Assembly (NCBI GenBank): GCA_964017065.1
Contig: OZ024784.1
Coordinates: forward strand, 2,602,598-2,666,597
Length of the DNA stretch: 64,000 nt
Reading direction: 5' to 3'
Source: Haliclona indistincta
Lineage: Eukaryota > Porifera > Demospongiae > Haplosclerida > Chalinidae
In this document: in pieces, positions 47,951-62,686 of the stretch
Position numbering within the stretch: position 1 is the stretch's first letter
Layout of the letters: every line of letters begins with the position of its first letter
The notes under the pieces: model-generated
What the model saw: the letters and a program-made list of their open reading frames with translations, nothing else
Database searches by the model: none
What the model was told of the DNA's origin: nothing
Position numbers and translations under genes: made by a program

Positions 47951-50900
47951 CTAGACGACAGAGACAACGACTTTTCCACGAGTGTGACCACCCTCTACAT
48001 GTTGATGAGCGGCAACCATTTCATCCATCGAATACACTGCTCCCAGGATTGGTTTAATAGCTCCTGTTTCTATCAGCTTTGTAACTGCTCGAAGAGTATC
48101 TCCACTTGGCTGAGCTACTGAATAGTGGAACCCACGACCACCAAAGATGCGGTTGCTTACTATCTTAAATCGATAGTACGACTGGAAGATAAGAGATCCA
48201 AGAAACCCTCCAAACTGACTACTGAAGTATGGGTTTGGGCTTCGTAGAGAAACATATACTCCTCCTCTATACAACTTGAGCAGTTTGAGAGAAACATGCT
48301 CATTGTGCTGGGTAGAATCAAGAACAACGTCGTAGTGCTTTGGGAGACTGGAAAGATCATCGGTTTTGTAGTCGAGGACTATGTCCGCTCCAAGGCTCTT
48401 AACGAATGCCTTGTTGTTGGCAGAACAAGTGGCAGTGATTGTGGCACCCCATCCCTTTAGCAGCTGGACTGCAAAGCAACCAACTCCTCCCGAACCAGCG
48501 TGAACTAGAACTCTCTTTCCTTTTGCATTCTCAGGAGTGAGGCCAGCATGCTGTACTAAAGCAGTCCACACAGTCACAGCAACCCATGGCAGAGATGCTG
48601 CCTCTTTATGACTGATGCCACGAGGCTTCGTGGCCACTTCATCTTCATCCACACAAGTATACTCAGCATGAGTACCATTTCGGTTAACAGATACAGCTGC
48701 AAAAACTTTGTCACCTGGGGAATATTTAACCACTTCATCTCCCACAGCTACTACCTCTCCAGAACAATCTCGACCGAGAACAAGTGGAAACAGGTTCCGA
48801 CCGGCAGCTGCAGCAGCAGAGGAAAGCATAGCAGACCCATAGCCCTGACGAAGCATCGTGTCAATGGGATTGATAGAGGCTGCATGAACGCGAATCACCA
48901 CATCTTTCGGACCAAACGTTGTCACAAATCGACGATCCATTGTAAGGGCATTGGTTGCATGACCAAACTGTGTGGTTAGCCAAGCAGTATGACGAGACAC
49001 CTGCTGCACGAATGGAGGGTTTTGCTGCCTTCTCTCTAGCCATCCACGAAACACAGTGAGAGCATATGCTCCAGCAAGACCACCAATCAGAAGCTCTCTG
49101 AATGAAATACTTGAACCAAATCTCTGATGCAGCAAGCCAGCTACAACTGCACTTATTCCTATGTCAAATAGAAAGGCAAAGCTAGGAGATCGAGTAGACA
49201 AAGATGAAGACTTTCGCTTATTTGTGTAAGGAGCATCGCCTCTCACTACTGGAACAATGGTCTCGTCAACCTCCAAAGCACTTGGTTGGTAGTTAGAGCG
49301 CCAAGCGACAATTCCATCAGGTCGAACAAGATAGTATTTGCAGTCATAATGCTGCAGTACCTCTGGAGATGAAGAAATGACCTTCACGTCGAAGGGAACT
49401 CCATACTTGGTCAATCCTTCTTGAAGTAGTAAGCAGTTCGACCGGTCTCCACCAATGATCAGAAGCATGAAGCACTTCCCAAATATGTCGAGAATTGTCG
49501 GGTAGTCAGGAAGAATGACGTGAGGAGCTCGACAACCAGGAAGAGAAGATTGAACAAACTTGTTTGTCATTACTAATTGATTGGTTGAGATAGCTTCGTG
49601 GCAAATTATGTTTGACTGAGTATACTGGAAGCCAAGAATGGAATTGTTAACAACATTTAGAAAGGATTTACTAGCTATGTTAAATATAGCTCCTATCAGA
49701 GTGTTGACAAGTGGTGTACGAGCAAGAGTAGCCAAGACACTAGGAGCTGTGAACAGTGATGTTCCAGTCGGTGCAAGTGCTACTCGACGATTGGCATCTG
49801 CAATCTTGACTCGTTCAAGCTCATATGAATCAAGCAAATTCTTTCCGCCCCAGCCTCGTACCATGGCTTCTATTTTCCAACCCAGATTCGAAGCATCACC
49901 AATGCCAGTATTCAGACCAAGACCACCTACTGGCAACCACTGGTGAGCAGCATCACCAACAAGAAGCACACGACCAACACGATACTTGGTGGAGATGAGC
50001 GCATGCATGTTGTACGGAGAGGCATCCGTAATTGTGATAGGAATGTCATTGCGACCGATGGCTAACTGGGTGAACTCTTTTGCTTGCTGGCACCTTTCAT
50101 TCAGTTGCTCATCTGTGGTGTTTGGAGGTAGTATGTTGTGATAAGCAAACATTCCATCACTATTTAATGAAAGAATGGGACCAAAACTGACTGGGTCGAC
50201 AAGAATGTAAAATCCCATTTTCTTTTCTTTTTGTAATCTTGCCAGTAACTCAGGTGATTTAAATGTGATGCTACAAGCTCTTTGAACAACAAATCGTCCA
50301 TATGTGTGAACACCTACACTCTTTCGGACCCAGCTTTTTCCACCATCACAACCCAGAAGATACTTTCCACGTAGCTTCTTCTCTTTTCCTGCAGTGTCTC
50401 GAATGACCAATGTGACGCCTTCGTCATCCTGCACCAGTGATGTTGCTTCCCAGCCCCACATTATGCTCGCCTCAGGTCGTGACCTCAGACCATCTTCAAG
50501 AATTGGCTCCTGTGTGAATTGAGGACACAACATTGGTGGGCAAATCGAGTCATTGACATCAAAAGAAGGAATAGTTATTCCGTCTTTACCATCAGCAACA
50601 TCACCCCAGGACAGCAACCTTAGACCCAAAAGAACTGAATCAAACATATTGACACTGACTTGAACATATACTGGCTCATTACGAGGATACGAATGACGCT
50701 GAAATGTGCCTTCAAGCCCAACACGGCGCATATGTTCCATGGTACGTGGATTCACCCCAAATGCACGGGCACAATTTGACGTTCCTGACCGCTTTTCAAT
50801 CACAACTGACTTTATACTCCTGAGAGAAAGATAACATTATTTTTAATCATTAATTTTGATGAGCCCATAGACTGAAACAAACTTTCATTATTAAAATGTA

Positions 50901-51192
50901 GCATATATCTCACGACTGTGGGTGCAGCTACCCTCTTCACAATCGGCTAAAGCTAGCATGCTGGCAACTTTGAACACTTGTTTTAAAGCTACTAGCGTGC
51001 AACGCCAAGCTTGACTATGCTTGCATGGGTACCGGTTGTGAATTTCAGTAATTGGCAGCTATGCTTCTGCTATCACCTAGGATCAGTATACAATAACTCA
51101 TCTCACCTGTATGCGAGTTCATTGGCCATAAACAGGCCGACTGGGCCTGCACCAACGATCAATACTTCTGTCTCTATCAGCGGAGAGTCCAT
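47951..51192 (-). CDS. FAD aromatic monooxygenase fused to RTN4IP1-like oxidoreductase, copy 2
   Basis: Exons 51192-51107 and 50819-47951 encode 984 aa with the same domain order as copy 1. The repeat unit is about 3.37 kb and includes the intron and the spacer: TAGCAGCCTAGCAGACGTTC recurs 5' of copies 1 and 2. Protein differences from copy 1 concentrate in the first ~100 residues and around the FAD-domain segment KMGFYILVDPVSFGPILSLN. The oxidoreductase half is nearly unchanged. All motifs listed for copy 1 are intact, so it looks functional. Confidence 0.88.
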
Positions 51193-51322
51193 CTTTGAAG
51201 TGCTGACTGTAGCAGCCTAGCAGACGTTCAGCTCCGCCCTCTTTGATTTGTATGACTTTGAGCAAAAATTTACTATGAACAAAAATAAACGACATGCAGG
51301 TACATTACTAGTTCTAATGTTC

Positions 51323-54300
51323 CTAGACGACAGAGACAACGACTTTTCCACGAGTGTGACCACCCTCTACGTGTTGATGAGCGGCAACCATTTCATCCAT
51401 CGAATACACTGCTCCCAGGATTGGTTTAATAGCTCCTGTTTCTATCAGCTTTGTAACTGCTCGAAGAGTATCTCCACTCGGCTGAGCTACTGAATAGTGG
51501 AACCCACGACCACCAAAGATGCGGTTGCTTACTATCTTAAATCGATAGTACGACTGGAAGATAACAGATCCAAGAAACCCTCCAAACTGACTACTGAAGT
51601 ATGGGCCTGGGCTTCGTAGAGAAACATATACTCCTCCTCTAAACAACTTGAGCAGTTTGAGAGAAACATGCTCATTGTGCTGGGTAGAATCAAGAATGAC
51701 ATCGTAATGCTTTGGGAGACTGGAAAGATCATCAGTTTTGTAGTCGAGGACTATGTCTGCTCCAAGGCTCTTAACGAATGCCTTATTGTTGGCAGAACAA
51801 GTGGCAGTGATTGTGGCACCCCATCCCTTTAGCAGCTGGACTGCAAAGCAACCAACTCCTCCCGAACCAGCGTGAACTAGAACTCTCTTTCCTTTTGTAT
51901 TCTCAGGAGTGAGGCCAGCATGCTGTACTAAAGCAGTCCACACAGTCACAGCAACCCATGGCAGAGATGCTGCCTCTTTATGACTGATGCCACGAGGCTT
52001 CGTGGCCACTTCGTCTTCATCCACACAAGTATACTCAGCATGAGTACCATTTCGGTTAACAGATACAGCTGCAAAAACTTTGTCACCTGGGGAATATTTA
52101 ACCACTTCATCTCCCACAGCTACTACCTCTCCAGAACAATCTCGACCGAGAACAAGTGGAAACAGGTTCCGACCGGCAGCTGCAGCAGCAGAGGAAAGCA
52201 TAGCAGACCCATAGCCCTGACGAAGCATCGTGTCAATGGGATTGATAGAGGCTGCATGAACGCGAATCACCACATCTTTCGGACCAAACGTTGTCACAAA
52301 TCGACGATCCATTGTAAGGGCATTAGTTGCATGACCAAACTGTGTGGTTAGCCAAGCAGTATGACGAGACACCTGCTGCACGAATGGAGGGTTTTGCTGC
52401 CTTCTCTCTAGCCATCCACGAAACACAGTGAGAGCAGATGCTCCAGCAAGACCACCAATCAGAAGCTCTCTGAATGAAATACTTGAGCCAAATCTCTGAT
52501 GCAGCAAGCCAGCTACAACTGCACTTACTCCTATGTCAAATAGAAAGCCAAACCTAGGATATTGAGTAGACAAAGATAAAGACTTTGGCTTATTTGTGTA
52601 AGGAGCATCGCCTCTCACTACTGGAACAATGGTCTCGTCAACCTCCAAAGCACTTGGTTGGTAGTTAGAGCGCCAAGCGACAATTCCGTCAGGTCGAACA
52701 AGATAGTATTTGCAGTCATAATTCTTCAGTACCTCTGGAGATGAAGAAATGACCTTCACGTCGAAGGGAACTCCATGCTTGGTCAATCCTTCTTGAAGTA
52801 GTAAGCAGTTCGACTGGTCTCCACCAATGATCAGAAGCATGAAGCACTTCCCAAATATGTCGAGAATTGTCAGGTAGTCAGGAAGAATGACGTGAGGAGC
52901 TCGACAACCAGGAAGAGAAGAGGGAACAAACTTTGTAGTTCCAGTAGTTGCAATAGCTTCGTGGCAAACTATGTTCGATTGAGTATACTGGAAGCCAAGA
53001 ATTGTGTTGCTAGCAACATTTAGAAAAAACTTACTAGCTATATTAAACATAGCTCCTATCAGAGTGTTGGCAAGTGGTGTACGAGCAAGAGTAGCCAAGA
53101 CACTAGGAGCTGTGAACAGTGATGTTCCAGTTGGTGCAAGTGCTACTCGACGATTGGCATCTGCAATCTTGACTCGTTCAAGCTCATATGAATCAAGCAA
53201 ATTCTTTCCGCCCCAGCCTCGTACCATGGCTTCTATTTTCCAACCCAGATTCGAAGCATCACCAATGCCAGTATTCAGACCAAGACCACCTACTGGCAAC
53301 CACTGGTGAGCGGCATCACCAACAAGAAGCACACGACCAACACGATACTTGGTGGAAATGAGCGCATGCATGTTGTACGGAGAGGCATCCGTAATTGTGA
53401 TAGGAATGTCATTGCGACCGATGGCTAACTGGGTGAACTCTTTCGCTTGCTGGCACCTTTCATTCAGTTGCTCATCTGTGATGTTTGGAGGTAGTATGTT
53501 GTGATAAGCAAACATTCCATTATCGCCGAGTGTAGCAAGGACTCCAAAACTGACAGGGTCGACAATCAAGTAAAATCCCATTTTATTTCTTTCTTTTAGT
53601 CGTGCCAGTAACTCAGGTGATTTAAATGTGATGCTACAAGCTCTTTGAACAACAAATCGTCCATATGTGTGGATACCTATACTCTTTCGGACCCAGCTTT
53701 TTCCACCATCGCAACCCAGAAGATACTTTCCACGTAGCTTCTTCTCTTTTCCTGCAGTGTCTCGAATGACCAATGTGACGCCTTCTTCATCCTGCACCAG
53801 TGATGTTGCCTCCCAGCCCCACATTATGCTCGCCTCAGGTCGTGACCTCAGACCATCTTCAAGAACTGGCTCCTGTGTGAATTGAGGACACATCATTGAT
53901 GGGCAGATTGAGTCGTTGAGGTCAAATGCGGGAATACTTAATCCTTTTTTACCATCTACCACATCGCCCCAGGACAGCATTTCCCAGCTCAAAAGGACAG
54001 AACCAAACATGCTAGTGCCGGCTTGAACATACACAGGTACATCACGTGGATATGAGCGGCGTTGAAATGTGTCTTCAAGACTGACACGGCGTATATGTTC
54101 CATTGTCCGAGGATTTAGGAACAATGCACGGGCACTATTTGAAGTTCCTGGCCTTTTCTCGATCACGACAGATTTTACACCTCTAAAGTAGGTAAGATAG
54201 ATCACGTGATATAACTCTAACAGCAACATGCAGTAGCTAGTCGTACTATGAGTTTATCTTACCTGTATGCGAGTTCATTGGCCATAAACAGGCCAACAGG

Positions 54301-54348
54301 GCCTGCACCAACGATTAATACTTCTGTCTCTATCAGCGGAGAATCCAT
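51323..54348 (-). CDS. FAD aromatic monooxygenase fused to RTN4IP1-like oxidoreductase, copy 3
   Basis: Exons 54348-54263 and 54182-51323 encode 981 aa. This is the most divergent member in the monooxygenase domain. It reads SARALFLNPRTMEHIRRV instead of CARAFAVNPRTMEHMRRI, VQAGTSMFGSVLLSWEML instead of VSVNMFDSVLLGLRLL, and VLATLGDNGMF instead of IIISLNNDGMF. It also lacks three residues after HEAI. Its intron is short (80 bp) and unlike that of copies 1 and 2. The oxidoreductase half is almost identical to the others. This may be the oldest member of the array, kept similar downstream by gene conversion. It is divergent from the P4-ATPase gene. Confidence 0.88.
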
Positions 54349-54502
54349 GAGGTCGGCTATAGGCTAAGGGCTGACTGTAGATAGAATATTGGGCGCGGAT
54401 GATAATTGATCCCCAGCCCCGCCTCCTTTATGCTCAGCACACTCACAAAAAAAAGAATATTTTCGTAAGCAGAGATCCAATTAGATAACTTGCTCTAGTG
54501 CA
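54349..54502. promoter_or_regulatory. Compact bidirectional promoter region, monooxygenase fusion copy 3 / P4-ATPase
   Basis: Only 154 bp separate the divergent start codons, so 5' UTRs and core promoters of both genes must be packed here. No TATA box or other known element was recognised. Confidence 0.5.
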
Positions 54503-56506
54503 ATGAATAACTTGTATTCTACTGAAAAACAGGAGAAACAGCCTTTAAAAGTAAGATCTATGACTCACAACGACTGCTACGGAACTATGGAACATGAAAG
54601 CCGCAGAAGTGCAGAACCCGGGTTCGCGCCTGAGGATACTGAAATAGAAATGGCCGTGTATCGTCGCCGATTGACCCGTAATGGCGTTCATCTTCCCAGT
54701 ATTCCGTCATGGCAGTGGCCAATTCGACTATTTCAACGTTTTATTCTTCGACAACCAACCTCACACAGCAACGCGATCAGCACGACCAAATACACAATCC
54801 TCACTTTCTTACCCAAAAACCTTTTCGAGCAGTTCCACAGATACGCCAACATCTATTTCCTAGTGATCGTCATTCTCAGTCTTATTCCAGCTGTAGAAGT
54901 CTTTGCTAAAGAGGTAGCACCGATTCCTCTACTATTCGTCTTATCAGTAACAGCACTGAAGGATATTTTCGAGGACTACAGCAGATACAGATCTGATAAG
55001 ACTGTAAACAATAGGCCTTGCTCTGTGTATAAGAGGTGAGTTTTATCATCAAACTGTGATTCTCTCATCTTGCCCTACAGGAAAGCAGGCAGATTCGTTC
55101 ATGCACAGTGGAAGGACGTGCAGTTAGGAGATTTTGTTCATCTTAGTTGTGATGAGGTCATTCCAGCTGATCTGCTCCTGCTGCAATCAAGTGATCCAGC
55201 TGGAGTCTGTTATGTGCAAACTTCCAACCTGGATGGAGAAACCTCACTTAAACATTGTAGCATTGTACCTGGTGGAGCTGTGGAAACTGACTCAGACACT
55301 GCTGATGTGAGTAATAGCATTATGAGTTACATTTTCAGTATACATGATTATGCCTTAAGCAGTAAGATCCTGATGTATAATTCTATTAAGTTGTATAACA
55401 TAAGGAGCTTAAATAAGCTCCTTAAAGATCAGTGCTCAAAAGTGGCCAACTGCTTTTCAGGAGAAGAGGCACTCAGAACTGCAGTAAAACCATGCCATGA
55501 CTGCATTTCAGCCATGAGATTTCGTCAATAAACCACGAAACTTATTGGTATACACAGTACTGAGAGCCATGCATGATTCATATCACACACCTATTATACT
55601 CTATCATATTGCTGTTTCTTAAGCTGCATGGTCACTGCTTTGTCTCCATTGGTGTCATTATCATACAGGGTAACTACATGTGTATAATAATATTATTTTA
55701 CTAGAACTGTTGACTACCATTAGAGGTGTACGTGTGTGATAAGAAGTTACTAGGATTTTATTTTACAGTATCAGAGTGTGGTCCTACATGCTAGAATTTT
55801 ATTTTATATTTGTAGCAGGTGTGCGGTATTCAATATTATCATTGCACTATACACTTCTTGGAATAAAACTTTCTCTTTCCTCTAGAGTCTAAGAAATTTT
55901 TCACCAGATCATTTTTTAGGAGAATTGCATTACCAGCAACCTAGCAGTGTCATAAATGAATTCAAGGGCTACATGTATGTTATCAAAAATAAAAACCTGA
56001 TAGTTTATTATGTCAATGTGTAATTTAAAAAGTATTACTTCCTAGAAAAGCTATCTTGCTTATTCATTATCTTACTGTTTGTCATTGCAGTTGTACAATC
56101 TATAAAAAGTTGTATTCTAGTGCTTTTTGTTGAGCAGTTGTATTTTCAACACTGTTATTCTCTTCTCTCTATGTACTCAGTCAACACACTGATGGTAGCC
56201 GTATTCCTGTCAATCGTTCTCATCTGTTGTTGAGAGGCTGTATCATAAGAAATACTGATAGCATAGTGGGAGTGGTCATATATGCTGGTGAGTCACCAAT
56301 AACAAACTTAAAAAGTGTATATAAACACTGCACCCAAACTAAAAATTTGAAGTACATGAACTTCTATGTTTCTAGGTCACCAGACTAAGGCTATGTTGAA
56401 CAACAGTGGGCCTAAAGCTAAGAGAAGCAGACTAGAGCGAGACATCAATTACGATGTGGGATCACTTGCTGTTATACTCATTTTGATGTGTCTAACATGT
56501 GCCATT

Positions 56507-56588
<82 letters not shown>

Positions 56589-59500
56589 CAGGCTCTAGTA
56601 TGTCATGTGATATGAGTTCTTTTCTAGTTAGTGGTATCTGGACTGGACAGAAGAATGAAACCAATGCTCCCTTCTTTCCCTTTAACCTCAATCCAGCACT
56701 GGAAGGATTCATACGATTCTGGAGCTTTCTTATTCTCTTTCAGGTAACACACACGAGTCTAAGAAATTAAGACTAGAATGCCCAGCTAGTTCAATATTCA
56801 TGCAACTGTAAATTTTGTTTTTGCAAAAACTTACACGTAAAAAATTGTTTTGCCACATATTCATCACAGTTTGATGCTCATCTGTTACATCAGGAGGGTA
56901 TAAGGGGAAGGAGTGTTCAAATGCCGTATTTACTATAGTAATATACCGAAGTCTAAGGGCTGTTGCTACTTGGAATTTGAGCCTTTCTTTATGCGTTGTG
57001 GCTCGCTATTTCCTATCTATAAATTCATCCATGCTTCGTCCTGCCCGTCTCTAGTTAAAAACAAGCAAGCGTTTAGCCAGAGCCATGATTGCCATCTTAT
57101 GCGGCCAGGTTTTTGCAAGGCAAGCAGCGGACTTTAGATTTCGTTATTCACAGTTGAACGCTCCTTCCCCTTATACGCTCCTGGTTGTTTGACTGTCTTT
57201 CTGATTCCTCAGGTAACTGTTCCAATCTCGCTGTATGTTTCTATTGAAATAGTGAAAGTTGCTCAAGTGTTCTTTATTAATCTTGATCGTGACATGTACT
57301 ATGCTCCATCGGACACACCCATTCAATGCCGAGCACTCAACATCACCGAGGACCTCGGTCAAATTCAGTATTTGATGTCTGATAAAACTGGTACTCTGAC
57401 AGAGAATGATATGGTGTTTCGGTGTTGTACTATAAATGGAAAGAATTATCCACATGGGCTTAATGGTGAGTTGATAAGGCACCAAGTGAATCGTGCAATG
57501 ATCTGTTTCTTATAGATCATTTTTCAGAGCAAACCGACGCCAAGAACATGTATGTTTCATTAGAATCATCGTCAACATCCACTTCACTGAATGAAAATGA
57601 AACCGCTTCTTCTACACAAAAGGTACATACCAGATCATAGTGTGTTTATGTCTTCATTTCCTCTTTTGCTTCAGCTTGGCATGTTAGACACTGACCTTCT
57701 CAATGACTTATTCTCCTTATCAGACCTCACTCTACACGACTTTCTAGTTACCATGGCTGTATGCAATACTGTGGTTGTCTCACATCGATCCTCAAAATCC
57801 TCTAGAACATCACACTTTCATCAGCATTGGAACGAGTCTAACTTGCAGTATGAGAGCGAGTCTCCAGATGAATATGCCCTGGTTGAAGCTGCTCGTGCAT
57901 ATGGCTACGTACTGCAATCAAGATCATCTAAAAGCATTAGCCTCAAGATACCTTCCGGTGAAATACTCGAGTACGAAATACTCGATGTACTGGAGTTTAC
58001 TCCTGAGCGAAAGTGCATGTCTGTGATTGTGAGAGAAAAGGGTGGTAGGGAGAGAGTGATGGTGTACACAAAGGGTGCTGATTCTACTGTTATGGAGAAG
58101 CTAGCCAATGCGGAGGATAGTGTTGTTGCTGTGACACAACTCCAGTTGAACACATACGCTCGCTTGGGATTAAGAACACTCTGTCTTGCAAGAAGAGTAA
58201 GTGACTAAGCTGAGTAGCTATGTTCATCAGCTGTGTCTCTACAGGAGCTGAGTGCAGAGGAGCACGGGCTGTGGGCAAGACAGTTTCATGACGCTGAGCA
58301 TGATCTCCACCAGAGAGACACACTGCTAAACCAACTAACAGAGTGGACTGAAAGTAAACTAGAACTACTAGGTGAGATAAACACTAGTCTGCATGCATGG
58401 ATAATGTTAGTGTTTAGCTTAGAATATGGTTCCTATGATATAGGAGCAACTGGTATAGAGGACAGGCTACAGGATCGTGTTAGTGAGACCATACACTCCC
58501 TCCATCAGGCTGGATTGAAGGTGTGGGTACTCACTGGCGACAAGATGGAGACGGCTATAAACATTGGTTACTCATCACATCTGCTAGATGAGACAATGGA
58601 TGTTGTTGTGTTACAGGCATCCTCAGTGGTGAGAATGAAAGACAGACTGACACTCACAAAATCTTTTTTCCAGGAAGAGTGTGAAGCAGTATTGGAGAGT
58701 CAGTTGAATGAGCTGAAACGTGCACAACAGACTACAAATGAAGACATAATGAACACCAGTGACAATAGCATAGAGAATACGGCTTACCCTCTCATGATAA
58801 AATCATGCCCAGACAGATGCAAGAGACAGCAAGAAAGGACAGAAGGAGAAAGTGGTGGTATTGTACTTCCTAAAGGCCTTGTTGTTGATGGACACACTCT
58901 GTCACTAGCTCTTCAACCTCGCTTGGTATCTCTCTTCTTAAATGTTGCAAAAAGATGTCATTCTGTTATTTGCTGTAGAGCTACTCCTCTTCAGAAGGTA
59001 GGTCATCCATCGGTGTCTAAATAATCGTTATTTCTATAGTACCATTCCAGGCTACTGTAGTAAAGGCAGTAAAGGAGAAGCTAAGAGTGACCACACTAGC
59101 TATTGGTGATGGTGCTAATGATGTGTCCATGATCCAGCAAGCACATGTTGGAGTAGGCATCACTGGTAGAGAAGGAATGCAGGTCAGAAAACCACATTCA
59201 CTATCTGTTCAGTCTCAACTGTTGTTCTATATAGGCAGCCATTGCTAGTGATTTCAGTATGGCTCGATTCTGTTTTTTGAAAAAGTTGTTGCTAGTTCAT
59301 GGACACTGGTGTTACTCTCGACTGTCAAGAATGGTCCTCTACTTTTTCTACAAAAATTTGGTGAGTATGGTTTGCTACGCATGATTCCTGCACATGACAG
59401 GCATGTGTAGTGATGTTGAGACAAGTACTATGCTACATACCTTCCTTCCTCCTCTAGCTGTATGCTACACTTCAATTCTGGTACCAGCTGTTCAATGGTT

Positions 59501-60178
59501 TCTCAGGCTCCAGTCCCATCGATGGAATCAACCTACAGGTCTACAACCTTGTATTCTCATCCATTCCTATTCTTGTCGTCGCTACTCTTGATCAAGATGT
59601 CAGGTCTTCTACTCTCCTCTCTAACGAACGACTATACGGCTCAGGACGAAAGTCGAAGCTCTACACAAGATGGCGCTTCTGGCTAACAATATTGGAAGCA
59701 GTCTATCAGAGTGCAACTGTGTTCTTTATATCATATGCTGTCTATCGTTCAACAGATATAGGTGCAACACAGTTTGGACTCACTATAAATACAACAGCAG
59801 CAGTGCTGATTAATATACATCTTGCTATTGAAACATATCATTGGACTCCGTTCAATCATCTCGTGTTATGGGGCTCAGTAGTGATGGTGTATTTATTCAA
59901 CTATGTGTACACTGCAATAGACTCTCAACAAAGAATTATAGACTCATATTGGATAATGATGGAACGATCAACTGATGCAAGATTCTGGTTTTTGACACTG
60001 GTAATCATTGTCATAGGTCTACTCCCAAGGTGAGTGTGCCCAGGCCTCGTTTTTTAAGTATTGCACTTTGCTCAGGTTGGTAATGAAGGTGCTAATACAG
60101 ATGTTGGCTCCATCACCACTAATGGCTGCTCGTGCCAAAGAGAAGGACAAATGTAGCAAAAGCTGCTTATGTAGCTAA
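54503..60178 (+). CDS. P4-ATPase phospholipid flippase, ATP10-like
   Basis: Fifteen exons give 1244 aa: 54503-55035, 55081-55306, 55886-55974, 56181-56287, 56376-56507, 56592-56743, 57213-57465, 57516-57622, 57675-58196, 58245-58371, 58444-58997, 59051-59182, 59235-59360, 59458-60029, 60076-60178. Hallmarks are [13 protein letters not shown] before TM1, the DGETSLK actuator loop (P4 DGET), and PISLYVSIE in TM4. [10 protein letters not shown] holds the phosphorylated Asp (~D470). [12 protein letters not shown] and YTKGADS (nucleotide binding), [12 protein letters not shown] and [10 protein letters not shown] follow, with six C-terminal membrane segments. DHFSEQ and the linker favour class 5 (ATP10) over ATP8/9/11. 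ATP10 enzymes flip phosphatidylcholine or glucosylceramide with a CDC50 partner. Residues ~115-125 ([10 protein letters not shown]) replace the usual N-terminal RTNRIRTTKYT context. Confidence 0.9.
55307..55885 (+). other. 579-bp intron of the P4-ATPase with a perfect palindrome
   Basis: Contains TAAGGAGCTTA, AA, TAAGCTCCTTA at 55401-55424, a perfect 11-bp inverted repeat with a 2-base centre. The open frame that reads on from exon 2 to 55531 has no homology to P4-ATPases and is intronic. Confidence 0.5.
56508..56588 (+). repeat. (GT)n microsatellite forming a whole intron
   Basis: About 40 GT repeats fill the 84-bp intron 56508-56591. The donor GTGTGT belongs to the repeat and only the final TCAG provides the acceptor. 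Confidence 0.9.
56891..57183. mobile_element. 293-bp MITE-like element with 30-bp terminal inverted repeats
   Basis: The left end 56891-56920 (CAGGAGGGTATAAGGGG and on) is the reverse complement of 57154-57183 at 28 of 30 positions. There is no coding capacity. It lies in the intron 56744-57212 of the P4-ATPase, close to the 3' splice site. No convincing target-site duplication was seen, so the exact ends and superfamily are uncertain. Confidence 0.65.
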
Positions 60179-60298
60179 CAGAAGTCATGAACGCAATATT
60201 GATCTTTAGTGTGTCTGATGACAATGAAACAATATACCCGATTATATATATATTATTATATTATTTGATACCTGTTTACTCTGACTATAAAAATGTAG

Positions 60299-62260
<1,962 letters not shown>

Positions 62261-62686
62261 CGACACATATTGTGTCACAATACGGAACAAACTAGCTAGA
62301 GGCCACATGGCCGCGGTAGCCACACCTACACTATTGTTACATTTGGGTCCCGCGATGCGGGGTCTACGCGTAACGATGATAGGTTTAGTGTAATAATAGG
62401 TACTAGGTCAGCACAATAAATAATAAGGAAAGAAAATAATATGAGAGACAGGAGAGAAAATTCTAAGATGTACAAGTAGAGATAGAACAGAATAGGTGAA
62501 GGAGTATGTCGAGTTAGTGCATCAAAATCAGTGTATCAAAATCTAAAGACAGAAAGAATAATGAAAGAAAAGTACAGTTTCTAGTAAAAGTGTCAGATAG
62601 GTCAAGGAGCTAACAAAGTAGCAAGAATGTTTGGATATAATATAGCATTGTGAGAAAGCTTTGTTAAAGTTCTGCAGCACATATAT
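62261..62686. other. Intergenic ABHD18 / OGT
   Basis: 426 bp between the ABHD18 start and the OGT stop, both on the minus strand. It should hold the ABHD18 promoter and OGT 3' UTR. The stretch nearest ABHD18 (62290-62370) is relatively GC-rich. No other element recognised. Confidence 0.5.

Noticed and set aside
55307..55531. Extra coding exon continuing P4-ATPase exon 2
   Set aside because: The frame stays open but has no similarity to the family, and a good GTGAGT donor at 55307 with correct phase to exon 3 removes it.
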